A stretch of 64,000 nucleotides of DNA, taken from the NCBI RefSeq assembly GCF_950023065.1, contig NC_088677.1:43974555-44038554 (forward strand), given 5' to 3'. The notes under the pieces were generated by a model, which ran no database searches, was not told the origin of the DNA, and saw only the letters and a program-made list of their open reading frames with translations. Positions 11,000 to 23,993 of this stretch are shown piece by piece (positions within the stretch are counted from its first letter, which is position 1; the number at the start of each line of letters is the position of its first letter). The DNA comes from Planococcus citri. Lineage: Eukaryota; Arthropoda; Insecta; Hemiptera; Pseudococcidae. The translations under genes and the position numbers were made by a program.

Positions 11000-13900
11000 C
11001 AAATATTGAACTTCGAATAGCTGTCGGTATATCTATATGATACGTCCTATTTAGATTTATTACGAATGTATTCGATTCGATGCAAGTATATACCTACATT
11101 ATTTAATCGAACCATATAAAAATTATTTAAAATTTAAAAAGCATACCTAATAATAATTTACAAAGTGACCGACTGATTTTTTCGGTTGATTTTTTAAATT
11201 CAAGTTGTAGGTACCTATATCCTTCTACGAGTAGGTACGTACATTGATGAAACTTCTCGTAATGATTGACAGAAGTATGTAGGTACCTGCCTAGTACCTA
11301 GCTACCAAGGTACCAACATACCTTTTGGCACATTACTTCGTGGAAGTTGATGTCTAATGGGCTGTGTGTAGTACGAGTATAGGTACCATTTGAAAGACTA
11401 CCCATGTAGGTCTAGGTACCTACAGATATAATTTTCATCATACTAATTTCAGTTTTAGTGTCATGTTTCGCTGGAAATGTCGTGGTGGTGGATGGTGGTT
11501 GAATCGTTATCCATCTCACAAAGAATTCGAGCTTTTGCTGGGTTTATACTTTTGGGTAGTTCTAGTGTAAATTTTAATACATATTTATTTGTAGATAAGT
11601 CTGGTTCAGTCATTCGATTATTTCTCTTATTTTTGTCTGCATTTACAGTTTACACCCTCGCCCTTTTGTTAACTGTTTCCGGCGCGTGGTAGTCAGTCTA
11701 ACTGCACAATTCTAAACAGAATTTCTCTCTGCTAAGTAGATATAATAAAGACATCAGATATGATTATTCCGAGCTTTTAACCGTGGTTTAGCGGCGTACC
11801 TAGATGAATTTAAATAACCGCTACTATACAACGAGAAATCGTTAAACATGAAATTAAATTTCGCGTTAATTTACTACTGTCATCGCGAGATAAAAGTTTT
11901 AAGTTTCATAAATTTCCAGAAAATAAGTTTTGGCAAACAAACAACAACTTTGCACTCACTACAGATTATCACATACGAACACATATGCGGGCGAATTAAA
12001 AGTCAGGATTTACAAAAGTGATTTAAAACACATTTTTGAGAATATGTGTGCCTAGGAGCTGCTTGCATTCATGTTTCAGTGATTCAGAAACTTATTGAAA
12101 GTATTACGTAACGTGTTATGCTACATATATACAGGTACCTACCTATGCGAATATAGTGTTTACTTTGTTGAAACCTTATAGGTACCTTTGAATTTTATTC
12201 TCGTAGAGATGCCTACCTAGTAGGTACCTATACTTATGTGAGTACGATGTTTTTACGTCCGTAGTCCACGCACTTATAAAATCTTTACGTCCCCCATCCC
12301 CGATAGGTACCACAATTTACAGCTTAGGTACATACATATATTATGTAATGTACCTCTACCTATTTAGCAGGGACCAAAAGGCGAGGCGACGACTCGGAGC
12401 TGTATTTTACGCCTTATAAGTTGCCTATATTGTTACGTTGCAGGCGATTAGCTTGGAAAAATTCATCTGGGATTTCTTAAATTGAAAAATTAAATGAATA
12501 TGTCGCGGGGTTTTCCTGCGCGTTAAGTATTTCCAATCTGCGTGGCTCTTTTACAAATGTGGTTTTATTCTGATCTTGAAGTATTCGTTTGGTAAAAATA
12601 CAATCCCAATCTCACAATATGGATCTTGAATGCTGAATTTTTCGAGAAAGAAGATACAAATTTTTCTGAGTAAAATGGAATGATTTTTAGCGTTCTCTGA
12701 GGAATTGAGGAGTGATGCTTTGAAACCCTTTAGGTATTAATTTCGTAATTTTGCCCGTATGAGTAATAGTCACTCATTGAAATAAATGAAGTGAAATATC
12801 TAAATTATGAATTTTTTCTTTAAAATATCTCTTTTTACCACCACGAAGAGAACTAGGTACCTACCTAAAGGAACTAAGTATTCAAAGTGTCCGGTTTATA
12901 TTTCACAACGTCTTCCAAAACTACCTATATATCACGATCCAAATTTGAGTAGGAGTTAATGAAAAGAGCTAGGAGCTAATAGGTACACACTTTCGTGAGT
13001 AAAAACATATTACATACTTATGCTACTACGAATATGTACCTACTACCTACATATTTTTTTAAATCCAAGTTTAACGTTTCTCCATTTCAAATTTTTACAC
13101 GATTTTGCGGATATTCAGTTTATTATGTATTAGGTATATATAGGTACTATCCAAGAATAACATAATCACTTGGCAAATTTTGCGCAACAACGTTTTCAAG
13201 TTTTAATTGTTAATTTTCCCTAGCGCATTATATCGGTTTCCATCTTGATACGTATTTCCGTTAGTATTTTCATGGGTATCCTACTTTACCTAAGTATGTT
13301 GAAAGAGAAGTCATTTACCTTGAAATAGTGGTTGATATCATTACATTTAGTTCCCAGAAATGAATTTCAACTTGCATATTATTAATAAGTATAGGTATCA
13401 AATATGAATGTGTAGGTAGCTCTACTCAACCGACACAGTAGGTATAATTAAAGATGAACATAAAACAGCTTACCCAATTGGTACGGGACTATACTTATAC
13501 CTACTTTTATTTTGTACATAAAATTTTAAACTACTGCTCTCTCTAGCTTTGAATAGTCTCTCTGTACGTAAGTATCTCAAATTTTTTTAAAAAGTCGATG
13601 AAATAAGGTTATACATACGTACGAGAAAAAAAAAAGAAAAAAGGTTAATTTTCAACATGTAGATCGGGTGACATTTCATTCAAAACAATGCAGAGAAAAA
13701 GAGGTAGAAGACTCGAAGAAAAGTGAAAAGGTTTATAAAATATTCATACGAAAACACAATTTGAATCGGAATCTAGATTTTCAACATCCTAAATTAGGTT
13801 TACAATGTTTACTTTGAAAATACTGGTGTTTTAAATTTTCAACGTGGTTCATAAATCTTCGACAAGAGTTGCTTTTTTGCAATCAAGAACGTTACCGAGG

Positions 13901-14276
13901 ACATAGGTAGGTAATGTAGGCAGGTACTTACGTAGCCTAATTGTAACGAACAACAAATTGCAATACCTAATTGTGTATGTCGTGAGTGATGAATTATTTT
14001 CATTCTTGTATCGAGCTCCTGTTTGATAACGTTTCACTTTATTAGATTTGATCAGATCCCTATGTATATATAGCATTCCGATTGGTATTACGGGTGATAG
14101 TTAGGTACTTATGTAGAATCACACCGGGAGAATATGTTCATAAAAGGAATACTTAGTTGTTCATTAAATCACTTCTGGCATGTAAATACAAGTACCTATG
14201 TACAATAATATACTTACTACATACATATCTCAACTGCATTGTAATTCATAAACTACACGTATGACGTAGATATTAA
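11000..14276. other. Non-coding stretch rich in GGTACC words
   Basis: AT-rich DNA with many TAGGTACCTA-type words, for example at 11413-11422 and 12221-12230. The only frame of note is 11477-11692 (71 aa, two hydrophobic runs), which I do not recognise and regard as chance. No RNA gene seen. Confidence 0.5.
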
Positions 14277-14278
14277 TA

Positions 14279-15222
14279 CGAGGCTCGGCTGAAAAGAAAT
14301 GCACATTGCGCTCTGGTGGAGAGCCTAATTCACATAATAAACTGAGTGAGTGCTCATTTTGTAGCCTGAAGTCTGAGGAACACGATGGTGTATTCAGTTT
14401 TTTGATACGATGAATAGAAAAAATTTTGAACGAGTCCGAAGCGTCACGTAGTTTCTGCTTTGGTGCACGTTTGAGATGAACCAAGTGACATAGTGCAATG
14501 CAATGAGCGTTCTCGGGGTGAGTATAATTCTTGAATCAAGTCGTGTTTGTGCTCATTTTGTAGCCTGAAGTCTCAGGAATACGGACATGTGCTTAGTTTT
14601 TCTATATGACTCACAGAAAATTTTTTGGAGAGGTTCGAACTGACCAAATAATATTTTTCAAGTCTTTCTTGGGTAGACCAGTGAAGTTTGCGCTCTAGCA
14701 ACGAGCCAAATTCTTGAATCAAGCCGTGTTTGTGCTCATTTTGTAGCCTGAAGTCTCAGGAATAAGGTGGTGTATTCAATTTTTTTGTAAGACTTATTGG
14801 AACAATTTTGTACGCATCCGAAGTGATTAAGGAGTTTTTTAAGAGAAAATTCAAACTCACCAAACTACACCGTGAGACTTTGAATTCGTTTAAAATTTTT
14901 TGTACACGCCGATCAGAAAAACTGAATATACCACCGTGTTCCTGATACCTTAGACTACAAAATGAGTGCACACGCGGCTTGATACAAGCATTAATCACGC
15001 TACCAGATCACAATGTACGAGGTTTATCCAACGTGCACAGAGACATTTTTCTCGGTATGCTTCGGATTCGTTCAAATTTTTTTCTATTAATTGTATCAAA
15101 AAACTGAATACACCATCGTGTTCCTCAGACTTCAGGCTACAAAATGAGCACTCACTCAGCTTATTATGTGAATTAGGCTCTCCACCAGAGCGCAATGTGC
15201 ATTTCTTTTCAGCCGAGCCTCG
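14279..15222. mobile_element. Long foldback element with TA duplication and five internal subunits
   Basis: The ends CGAGGCTCGGCTGAAAAG and its inverse start nearly identical arms of about 173 bp (14279-14451 and 15050-15222), differing at only a few bases. The dinucleotide TA flanks both sides (14277-14278, 15223-15224). A core beginning GCTCATTTTGTAGCCTGAAG appears in direct orientation at 14352, 14551 and 14734, and inverted near 14951 and 15131, so the element is a +++-- array with a 180-200 bp period. The mirrored arms create two look-alike open frames (14230-14484 minus, 14966-15244 plus) sharing about 60 residues; these are by-products of the repeat. No transposase is present. Confidence 0.85.
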
Positions 15223-15224
15223 TA

Positions 15225-16524
15225 GCTATATAATAGCTAATTGAAAAAAAATCTACTCGATTCATTTATTATAGCCAGGTAACACATTAAAGCTCGAACC
15301 GCATTTAGATAGGTACCTACGTAGTTTTAATATGCAATACTAAAAATACCATCAGCGCGATTAACTTCAAGTCCAGATCTATTTACACAAATACATCAGA
15401 TAGGTAAAGTAGAGTAGAGGTACTAGGTAGTAGGTACGTGCTTTTGTTTCGCTGTAGAGATAGGAAACTATCATGCAGTTTTCTTCCAAAGTTGAACGTA
15501 CGTAATACGTATCAACATTATATAGACTACAGCAGGGATTAGGTATTTCACGCTTGATACAAAGCACGTGTTAATATCACCTTAAAACTTTTGTTTAATA
15601 ACGCGTCATTAATGACAGACAATAAACAATTAAATTGCGTGGATATGTGATGTATAAAAACAAAGCTCCGTGTTTCAAATTCTAGAGTGTTATGAATATT
15701 CAAAAGTCTTGGACTAAAGTTTTTGAAAGCCTGTAAGCATCGTAAAGTTATAAGTTTAAAAGACAAGCATCTAATCTACACTGTCGGTTGAAAAAACTTC
15801 ATTACATAATTAAGAAAGTATATACTAAGTGCATATGACACAAATTATGCCATCATATTTTAAATTCATCTGCTTGAATAAAATTTTTCAAAGGGGGTGT
15901 TTCGTAAAATACCTACCTACGTAATAAAAATTCGCAAAAGTGTAGCTCGGCTAAAACAATGCCCTCGACGCGACGGACTTCGCTTCAAAAATGATAATAC
16001 CTAAGTAACTAATTACCAAATGTTTGAGAATTCAATTTCTCACGAAATGACGAAAATTGCGTCACCTACTCACTTTTTATTCTACACTTCTGTAATTGTT
16101 TACGGTAAAATTAGGTACGAGTATATATCTAGAGAGGACACGCTGTATAATATTTAAGGTCATTTTACTCGCAAGAAATAAATCTGTCTTTTAAAAAAAT
16201 TTAGGCCTATAGATAGGTTTCTTTTTGAAAGAGAGATTTTATCAAAGCGAAGTGACTGATCCAATTTATCGTAGAAATTTTATTTTAACGGATCTTCTAC
16301 TTTTTTCTGTTCTTTTTTTTTTAAATAGGTACGATGATTGGGTTAGTATAAATATTTTAGTATAAAAGAGTTGAGAAAAAAGATTGTTTTATTCTCCTAA
16401 GCTCCAAATTAGCATAGCTTTAAAATGTAGTGTAGGTGTAAATTTCACTTTTCGGGATCCGACATCAATCGTGTAGAAAATTTACCTACAGACACAAGGG
16501 TAGGTAGGTACTAGGTACTAGGTA
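15225..16524. other. Non-coding stretch between two inverted-repeat elements
   Basis: AT-rich DNA with small chance frames on the minus strand (15379-15766) and scattered GGTACC words. I see no gene, tRNA or repeat element in it. Confidence 0.5.
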
Positions 16525-16734
16525 CAGGGTGCGCAGAAATATCGAGTTCCCCCAAAAAAGTTTTTTGCTTAACGTTTCGGCTGGTTACAGCGAATGGTAA
16601 TAATGGTAGCTCATGATTGGTTGTTGAACTGAGATAATAACATTCCACCAATCATATGCATCTATTTCAAGTTGCTAGCCTATATTTTTAATGAAAAGCT
16701 TTCTTTGGGATACTCGATATTTTTGCACACCTTG
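16525..16734. mobile_element. MITE, about 210 bp, CAGGGTG-type ends
   Basis: Left end CAGGGTGCGCAGAAATATCG and the inverse of the right end, CAAGGTGTGCAAAAATATCG, match at all but a few of 20 positions. The inner sequence is also partly self-complementary (TCATGATTGGTTG against CACCAATCAT). No target duplication was found. The ends resemble those of the element at 51717, so the two may belong to one superfamily. Confidence 0.7.
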
Positions 16735-18047
16735 TTGTATGTACGTAGGTTGTAAATTTATGCAATTTACGAAACAGAATTTTGATTATTGTATAGGTAG
16801 GTAATATACTACAGGTAGGGTAGGCGAATAAAGTGAAAGTAAATGAGAAATAAAAAAACAAAGTATGGCAGGTCTTCGTACATACGTACTTAGTACTTAC
16901 ACTATTAATTCATTTCTATTAGGTAAGGCAACTATTCAACACATGACACTATCAAGTTTTTCACTTGGTACCACTACTTTTAAAATCGGCGTTGATCAAA
17001 ATTGATGGAATGAATTAGATCCATTTGTCGCGGATTAGTATTCCTATATAACGAAATAAGATTATTAATTGCCTATAAAGTCTAAAAGGTATATAGGTAC
17101 CTATGTGATGTGTATTTTATACGAGTAAAATTTCATTGCATCGGGAGCACTTTCAAGCTTAGATAGGTAAAGGTACTATAGTAGGAGAATTTTTTGGAAA
17201 TAAAAAATTCAAATAGGTAATAGGTAGGTACGTGTTTACGTCTCATCAGATGATTTTTTTCGAGATGGAAATTTTTAATGCGAACGTGAAGAAGCACTTG
17301 ACAAAAAAACAATACCTAAATAAAGAAAAATGCTTCTACGCTATGAAAAGAATATTAATGATCCGCATGAGCAGTGAAATTCTCGCAAATTTAATTGGAA
17401 TTGAAAATTTATTCGACAGAACGGTTATAGTGGGTGTAGGTACTTAAGTACGGTAAGTATGCGCGATACAGTAGTGCGAAAAAAAAGGTTAGGTAGGAAA
17501 CAGTTTGCACGAAGGAATTTTTTTGAGCTGTTGAATAAATAGAATACCGAAGGTTCCAATTGTTCTTTACCGATAACGAACGGATAATTAAAAACAGCAA
17601 AAATATCCGAATTAACATTTTTTAATTAATTAAGGATTTCTTTTCGAAAGTCACCTAACGTAAAAATTATTTTGAAACTGGTTTTTTCTGCTGTATTCAT
17701 TTTGTTAAAATTTATTTAATTTTTCTTTAATTTCATCGAGTATAAGTATAAAAATTAGTTTTAAACAAAGTCAACGTTTCCAAGTAATTTACATAACGAT
17801 GTATAAGGCTGAAAAATAAGCACATTTTCAAATTATACGACAGTTTTAAAGTTTTTGACTTGGGTTAATGATTAAGCGTGCAAACATGGCGCGAAATGAA
17901 CATCGGCTTTATTAAACGTAAATGTAAGAGAACAAAAACATAAATAAGAAACTTTTTGTACAGCGAATTAAATCTGAGAAAGACAAAAATTACACGAAAA
18001 ATTTAGCAGTCTATACGCAAATAGCAAAGTATGTAGTTATAGGCTTA
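16735..18047. other. Non-coding stretch
   Basis: AT-rich DNA with GGTAC-type words. The frames at 17232-17447 (plus) and 17409-17618 (minus) overlap each other and match nothing I know. No structured element was recognised. Confidence 0.45.
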
Positions 18048-18878
18048 CAATAGCCAACAGATGACATTGGGCAACAATTAAAATCTTTTTACTTAATCGA
18101 TACCTAGTTTATTAGACTCTAAAACAAAAAACAGAGTGAGTTTTTGAAATTTGAGTTGTTTTTGTGGTCAGGAGAGATAGTCAAAGTTGCGAAAATGGCT
18201 GTTTTTGCACCACTTCAAAATTCCATAGCGACATCCGTATTGTTTTGCGAAAAAAACAAAAGTCATTTTCGAATTCTACGCACTTTTTTAAGGGAACTAA
18301 TTTTCCAATTTTTGATTTTCAAAGTTTCAAGCGCGTAACTACGATTAATTTTTCTTCTTAAATATTTGAAACACGAAAAATTCAATTTGAACTTCAATTT
18401 CATTCATGTGGCTTCACTAAATTATATAGGTCTGTACAAAGTTGACGAATGTCTAGTTGTTTACTGTTGACTATCAAATGCTCTGAAATTGAGAAAAAAA
18501 ATTCTACAACATGCACCTCCAGGGGTCCATGAACCTTGATTGAAGGCCGATTACTGCATTGGAGCCTAGATATTTTTTCCCACATTCAAAATACTGCAAA
18601 CAAAAATCTTCGTATGCGCTGGAAACTTGTAAAATAAAAAATAGGGGAAATTAGTTTGCTTAAGAAAGTTCATAGAATCCGAAAGTGACCTTGCGGGTTT
18701 TCGCAAAACAATACGGACGTCGCTAGGAATTCTTGAAGTAAGGCAAAAACAGCCATTTTTGCAACTTTGGCTATCTTCCCTGACTGCAAAATCCCACTCT
18801 GTTTTTTATTTTAGGGTCTAGACCATCGATTAAGCCCATTTTCAACCCAAATGCTTATTTTTGCTGTTGCCTATAGTG
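18048..18878. mobile_element. Foldback/MITE, 831 bp, TA-flanked
   Basis: Two diverged inverted arms of about 250 bp run inward from 18048 and 18878. Landmarks: AACAAAAAACAGAGTG (about 18123) against CACTCTGTTTTTTATTTTAG (about 18794), AATGGCTGTTTTTGC against GCAAAAACAGCCATTTTTGC, and TCCGTATTGTTTTGCG against CGCAAAACAATACGGACG. The ends CAATAGCCAACAG and CACTATAGGCAACAG (inverse) are flanked by TA on both sides. The middle, about 300 bp, is single copy. The small frames at 18144-18361 fall in the left arm and are not genes. Confidence 0.8.
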
Positions 18879-21151
18879 TAATTTGTTCTCGCGTTCCCCA
18901 TATGCCTATAAAATAATGATTAGATACTTAGGTACGTACATATAAGTATATTTCATCGCTTATTATCTTTCTCGTTTAGATTATTATCAATTTTTAATTA
19001 GGTAGGTAATTTTTTCATTATTGAAATATCTACATATTTCTCGAAAATGTCAACATACCTAGTACGTACCTACAGAAATTTAAAAATCAAAATTTGAAAA
19101 CTTAAAGTTTTCTCCTGTAGGCTGTAGGTACCTATTCTTTCTTTTAAATTATTATTATTAAATTAATGGTTTTGTTGAGGTATTGATATTACGTACTCTG
19201 TCCATCGATGCAAAGAAACAATAATTTATGAACTCCCAAGCAACCTGAAGTTTTGTGGTATTATATAGCAAGTATTTTTATACGGGAGAAACAATGCAGC
19301 GATAAGATACAACCGTATACAGATACGGACCATCATAGTTATGGTTATACTTACTACGTAGGTAGGTATCTAGACCTACATAGTACATACTACAGTAGGT
19401 ATATGGGAGTAACATAAAGCCACAATTTATAACTTGTGAACAGTATCAACATCAGTGTTAGTACGAGTCCAATTTGGCGTTATCTTTACATTTAAAAGTA
19501 TTTGAAAGCTCGAGAAGATGGTATTTTCTTCAAACTTGATACAAAGCGAAGAAAATAAATAAAAAATTGAATAATTGCTGGCACCTATTTGAAAAAATCT
19601 CTCTATTCTTTTACTTCTCAGCATAGATATGTAAGTATAAAGTACATGAATAAAATCTCGCGTAACGTTTTTACGAGCGATAATGGCCAAGAAAATGATC
19701 CATAATTTTCACCTTCATCACAATAAAATAGTATAAATAAATATAAAAAATATTATCCCTCCGTAGACCTATACCGTGTAGGTGTAGGTATACAACGTAC
19801 ATTCTTATCTAAGTTACGTTGTAAAATTTGAAAAAAAAAAAAAGAAAAGAATAAAAGAAGAAAAAAACCTTGCAAATTTAGGTAGATAATGCCGAGCATT
19901 GAGCAACGATTTTTTTTTTAGCCTTTTGCATTCCTAGTCTTTGTTGATTTATCGTGATGGCGATGGATAATGAAACTTAATCCTGTAGTTTTGTTATTTT
20001 GAATGAAATAAATATTGCGACGCTGAGATACCTAGCTATTTGTATTTTATCTGGTTAGGTAGCTTTTAATTAATGACACATTTTGCTTGGTTTCCGTGGC
20101 CATCATCGAGCTACTCATTATCGTTGTACCTACCTATATTGTTACTTTACTCTACCTACATCAACAGATTAATTTCATGACAGGATATAATTTAACTGGC
20201 GAACAAGTGATGCCGAGTTACCTATTAATTTTTTGTATCGAATGAGCGAACCATTTATAAGTATTTTAATCAGCTGTTGGGACGCTTAACCGGAGGATAA
20301 ACATTGTAAAAATTGGAATTTGGAAGTAGGTTGTCATTACTGTACGAAAATCTCAATTATTCCTGCTCATCGTGAATATTGGTTTCCGAAAGTGTCTTAT
20401 AGATGAGTTATTAAGTAGGTACCTATATATAAAATGTTGATAGAGAATAAAAATAGGTGCAGTTTCATTTTGAGAAAACGCGTACCTATTTACTTATTTA
20501 AAATTTTATTATTTTTCCAATGCTCAGTTTCGTTTACTTATTTTGTTTTTAACGTTCTAAAAACCAAATTTATTGCTCGCAATTTCGAGCAGGTACAAAG
20601 CCCTATAGATAATAAATGCGATTAAAGTTGCATAATCAAAAACCGTAAATTTCTATTTGCGACAGCGTGTTATGCAATTTTTTTTACCATCTTCGTTTCT
20701 TTACCATGATTACCATGAAAATTAACGCTTATTTCACACTTTTACTTACTTCATGCGAAAATGTAATCTGTTCTGAGACTTTATGAGCGAAATATTAAGT
20801 TAACGCTTTGAAGTGAAAGAAATATAGAAATTGGCGACGTTGGTGCAGAAATACAGGTACCCATGCTATGCTTGAAAAATTTCCTTCCATCGCGTCTTTT
20901 TGGGGAATTTTCAAATAACGTACCTTCCTACCTTCCTACCTACCTATGTTACATGTCTCTGAAATAAAAATTTTGAAGAGGCCTTATCATTTTCCAATAA
21001 AGTTGAGCGAATATTTCTTTTAAGATTGAAAAGAAAATTTTAACGGACGCGATCGATTTTTGAATATTTTCAATAAAACGAAAAACTTAATATACCCTGC
21101 TTGAGTAATCAAAGATTATTTTATTTGATAATAGAAAAAATATTCTACTTT

Positions 21152-21190
21152 GTAGGTAGATAGGTAGGCAGGTAGGTAGGTAGGTAGGTA
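21152..21190. repeat. (TAGG)n microsatellite
   Basis: Nine to ten tandem TAGG/TAGA/CAGG tetramers. Same unit (opposite strand) as the CCTA tract at 27724, and the building block of the GGTAGGTA words spread through the window. Confidence 0.9.
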
Positions 21191-23969
21191 CGAGTTGTGA
21201 CTGTTCAAAACACAATTCTATTGGTAATTTTGTTTCATTTTTCATCATTAATTGATAAAACGGGAATTTATATCTCATCGCGAGGCGAATAATTTAAATA
21301 TGTAACAAATCCCAAGAGATAGCGAATTTAATGCGAGATCTTAGTAGGTAATTGCGAAATACAGAATGCAATAATAACGACAAACTTTACGGGTAAGTAG
21401 ATAGGTACATACAATAAATTGACACGGAACGCGATTTAGTTGTGTCATACAAAGATAATAGGTAGAGGTACCTACCTACAAAGTTATGCCAATACGCATT
21501 AAATAGTTTGAACTTCGTTGCATGTTTGTGTATCTGCATCGTCGTTTAGAGATCGGGTACCTCTATTGCTCTATCTACTCGTATTTGTAGGTTACATATT
21601 ATTCACTTACTGAGTTTCTCCTGATGAAATACCGAATGCATATTTTTACTACTTTCCCATTATTTAACATAAATCAGATTCATTTTTTGTAGCGCCTCCC
21701 TCTCAGTCGTACTGGGTGTTCCATTTGGAAAGGTCAAAGAAATCAAACTCGTAATTCGCGTATTACCTACCTAGTACCTACTATCATGAAGCAAATTTAT
21801 TTTCTTTACATCGTTTTACCCACCAGTAAATTACCTAGGTACCTACCAAGTTCTTCAAGTGGAACACGAGATGATATAAGTACGTGCAGTTTATGCTCAT
21901 TAGGGATAGTAGGTATAATTGGGCAATTAGGCATCGATTTTCTACTAAGAATTAAAAATGGAAGGAAGGTCGCAAAAATCAAAATTTTCTCGTATATTTT
22001 ATGAAAACCATTGGAAAAAACGTAAAAAATTAAATGGATACCTAGGAGGAAGAGAACCAAAATATTCAATATGTAGAACACAGAAAAAAATTATACGTAA
22101 TTAGAACATCAGATGAATATCTACAAAATATATTTTATGAAATCTGGACGAACGATTCAAAAGGCGTATTATACGCATACCAGCTAATTAAATTCTTTTT
22201 GAAGATTTTTTCACTCGAATTATGCCGAAGGCTGATAAAAAGTAAGATTAAAGAATTCTCAAGTTTTAGCCATTTTTTTCATGTTCATTCGAGATCTTTC
22301 TACGTTGAAATTAATGTTTAATTGTAATCAATTCGAAGGGGGAAGCGAAACTGAAGGAATGAAAAAGAAGTGAAAATTTTCTCCGTAATTATGAAGGATC
22401 AAATTAATTTTTTGTTTGCTTTATAAGCTTCGCTGAAAAAAAAAGGAATTATTTAATTAAATCTGCTCGGTAAACCAATTCGTGTTCTTCGAATGAGAAA
22501 AAAATCTTTTTAGAATCAAACGGAAGCGATTTTTAAAAAAATTCAAATACCTAATATTGTCGATATAAAATAAAACTTTAAATCTCGCTCATTAAATTTT
22601 TTTTCAATTCATTTTATCGAGATGGCTGGAAAATGTTAATTATTTAATGAGATAAAATAGCTATTTTATTTAGAGAATGAGATTAACTCAGCGCGATAGA
22701 TGAAAAGTAAATTCCAATACACAAACGAGGAGAAATTTTATGTTTTAATCGTAGGTTTTAAGGTTCATTTTCAAAAATTTTAAAATCCATCATGGATGAA
22801 GTCTACTCAAGGTACGAACCAGCTTATACATCAGTAGGTACTTACCAAAATCTGGGGGATAATGCAAATTTTCAGCCAGAGTAGATCATACAATTTGATT
22901 TTAGATTTTTTGACCATTGACAGTTTAAAGCCCATATTAAAAGGTTGGCCAACTTTTTTATTACATAAGGTATGGTTACGAATTTTATGGAAAGCCTATC
23001 TAAGCTTTTACGCGTACCTATTTGAAAGAAATGATATTCTGAGATGGGCATTATCATTGATATGTACAACTAGGTATAAGTGTGTATTTCCGTTGAATGG
23101 GTTCAATTAGTAATTAATGAAGCGTTAAACTAACATCGTTTCTATTCATGTTGTATAGGTATAGGGGATATCTACCTACACCTACATGTGGCCTATAGTA
23201 GAAGTTCTAATAATCATGCTAGAGTTCTCTCGTTTTATCAACTTCTTTCATTCATTCAGTTCAACTCCATTCAACTTTGCTTTTGTTGGTGTGTTTTGTT
23301 TCTGAATAATTCGAGTAACTTAATTGCCTTTCAAAATTCAATTGTCCTTGATACATACATGAAAACAATACGATGATTTGGCGCGTAACATTTGAGTTTA
23401 TTAGAGGTTAATTTGATTTATTGGAATTTGTTGATCTTTCAGTGGGTAGGAATGGAAACGCTGTACACTATATTTACGTTTATATGGCAATGATTTTCAA
23501 CCCTTGTTTTGTAAATAAAGAAACCGAATACATACCTATATTCCACATTGAATTACGTTTGTACATATGTGCGAGGTGATGAGGGGTAATCATCAATTAT
23601 TTTTTCCCACCAGTGGGAGTACCAACCTATTAAGAGAGATAGGATCATTATTGTTTTCTCATGGTTAGAATAATAAGTAATTCGTACGTGTAATGTTTTT
23701 GGAGCTCCTGGAAAGGGAAAATGTGCGGAAAATATGATTGCTAATACTAAGATACGTACTTATAGCTATATAATTATTTTAGAATTCATCAAAGTAGGTG
23801 AGCGAAGCATCTATTTAAAATTCGTTCGAACACGCTTTCATTTCAATCAAAAATCGAAAATGATTGCCACGTATGCCCGAAGAGATCTTCTACATTATGT
23901 TGTAATTTGACAAGGCATCTATTCTAAAACTTTTCGCTAAATTCGACCGACAGTTTTTTTTATTATATC

Positions 23970-23993
23970 TATTTATTTATTTATTTATTTATT
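23970..23993. repeat. (TTTA)n microsatellite
   Basis: About six tandem TTTA tetramers in AT-rich non-coding DNA. Confidence 0.85.

Noticed and set aside
11477..11692. 71-aa frame with two hydrophobic stretches, preceded by an acceptor-like sequence
   Set aside because: No family motif recognised. The hydrophobicity is what AT-rich plus-strand T-rich codons give by chance.
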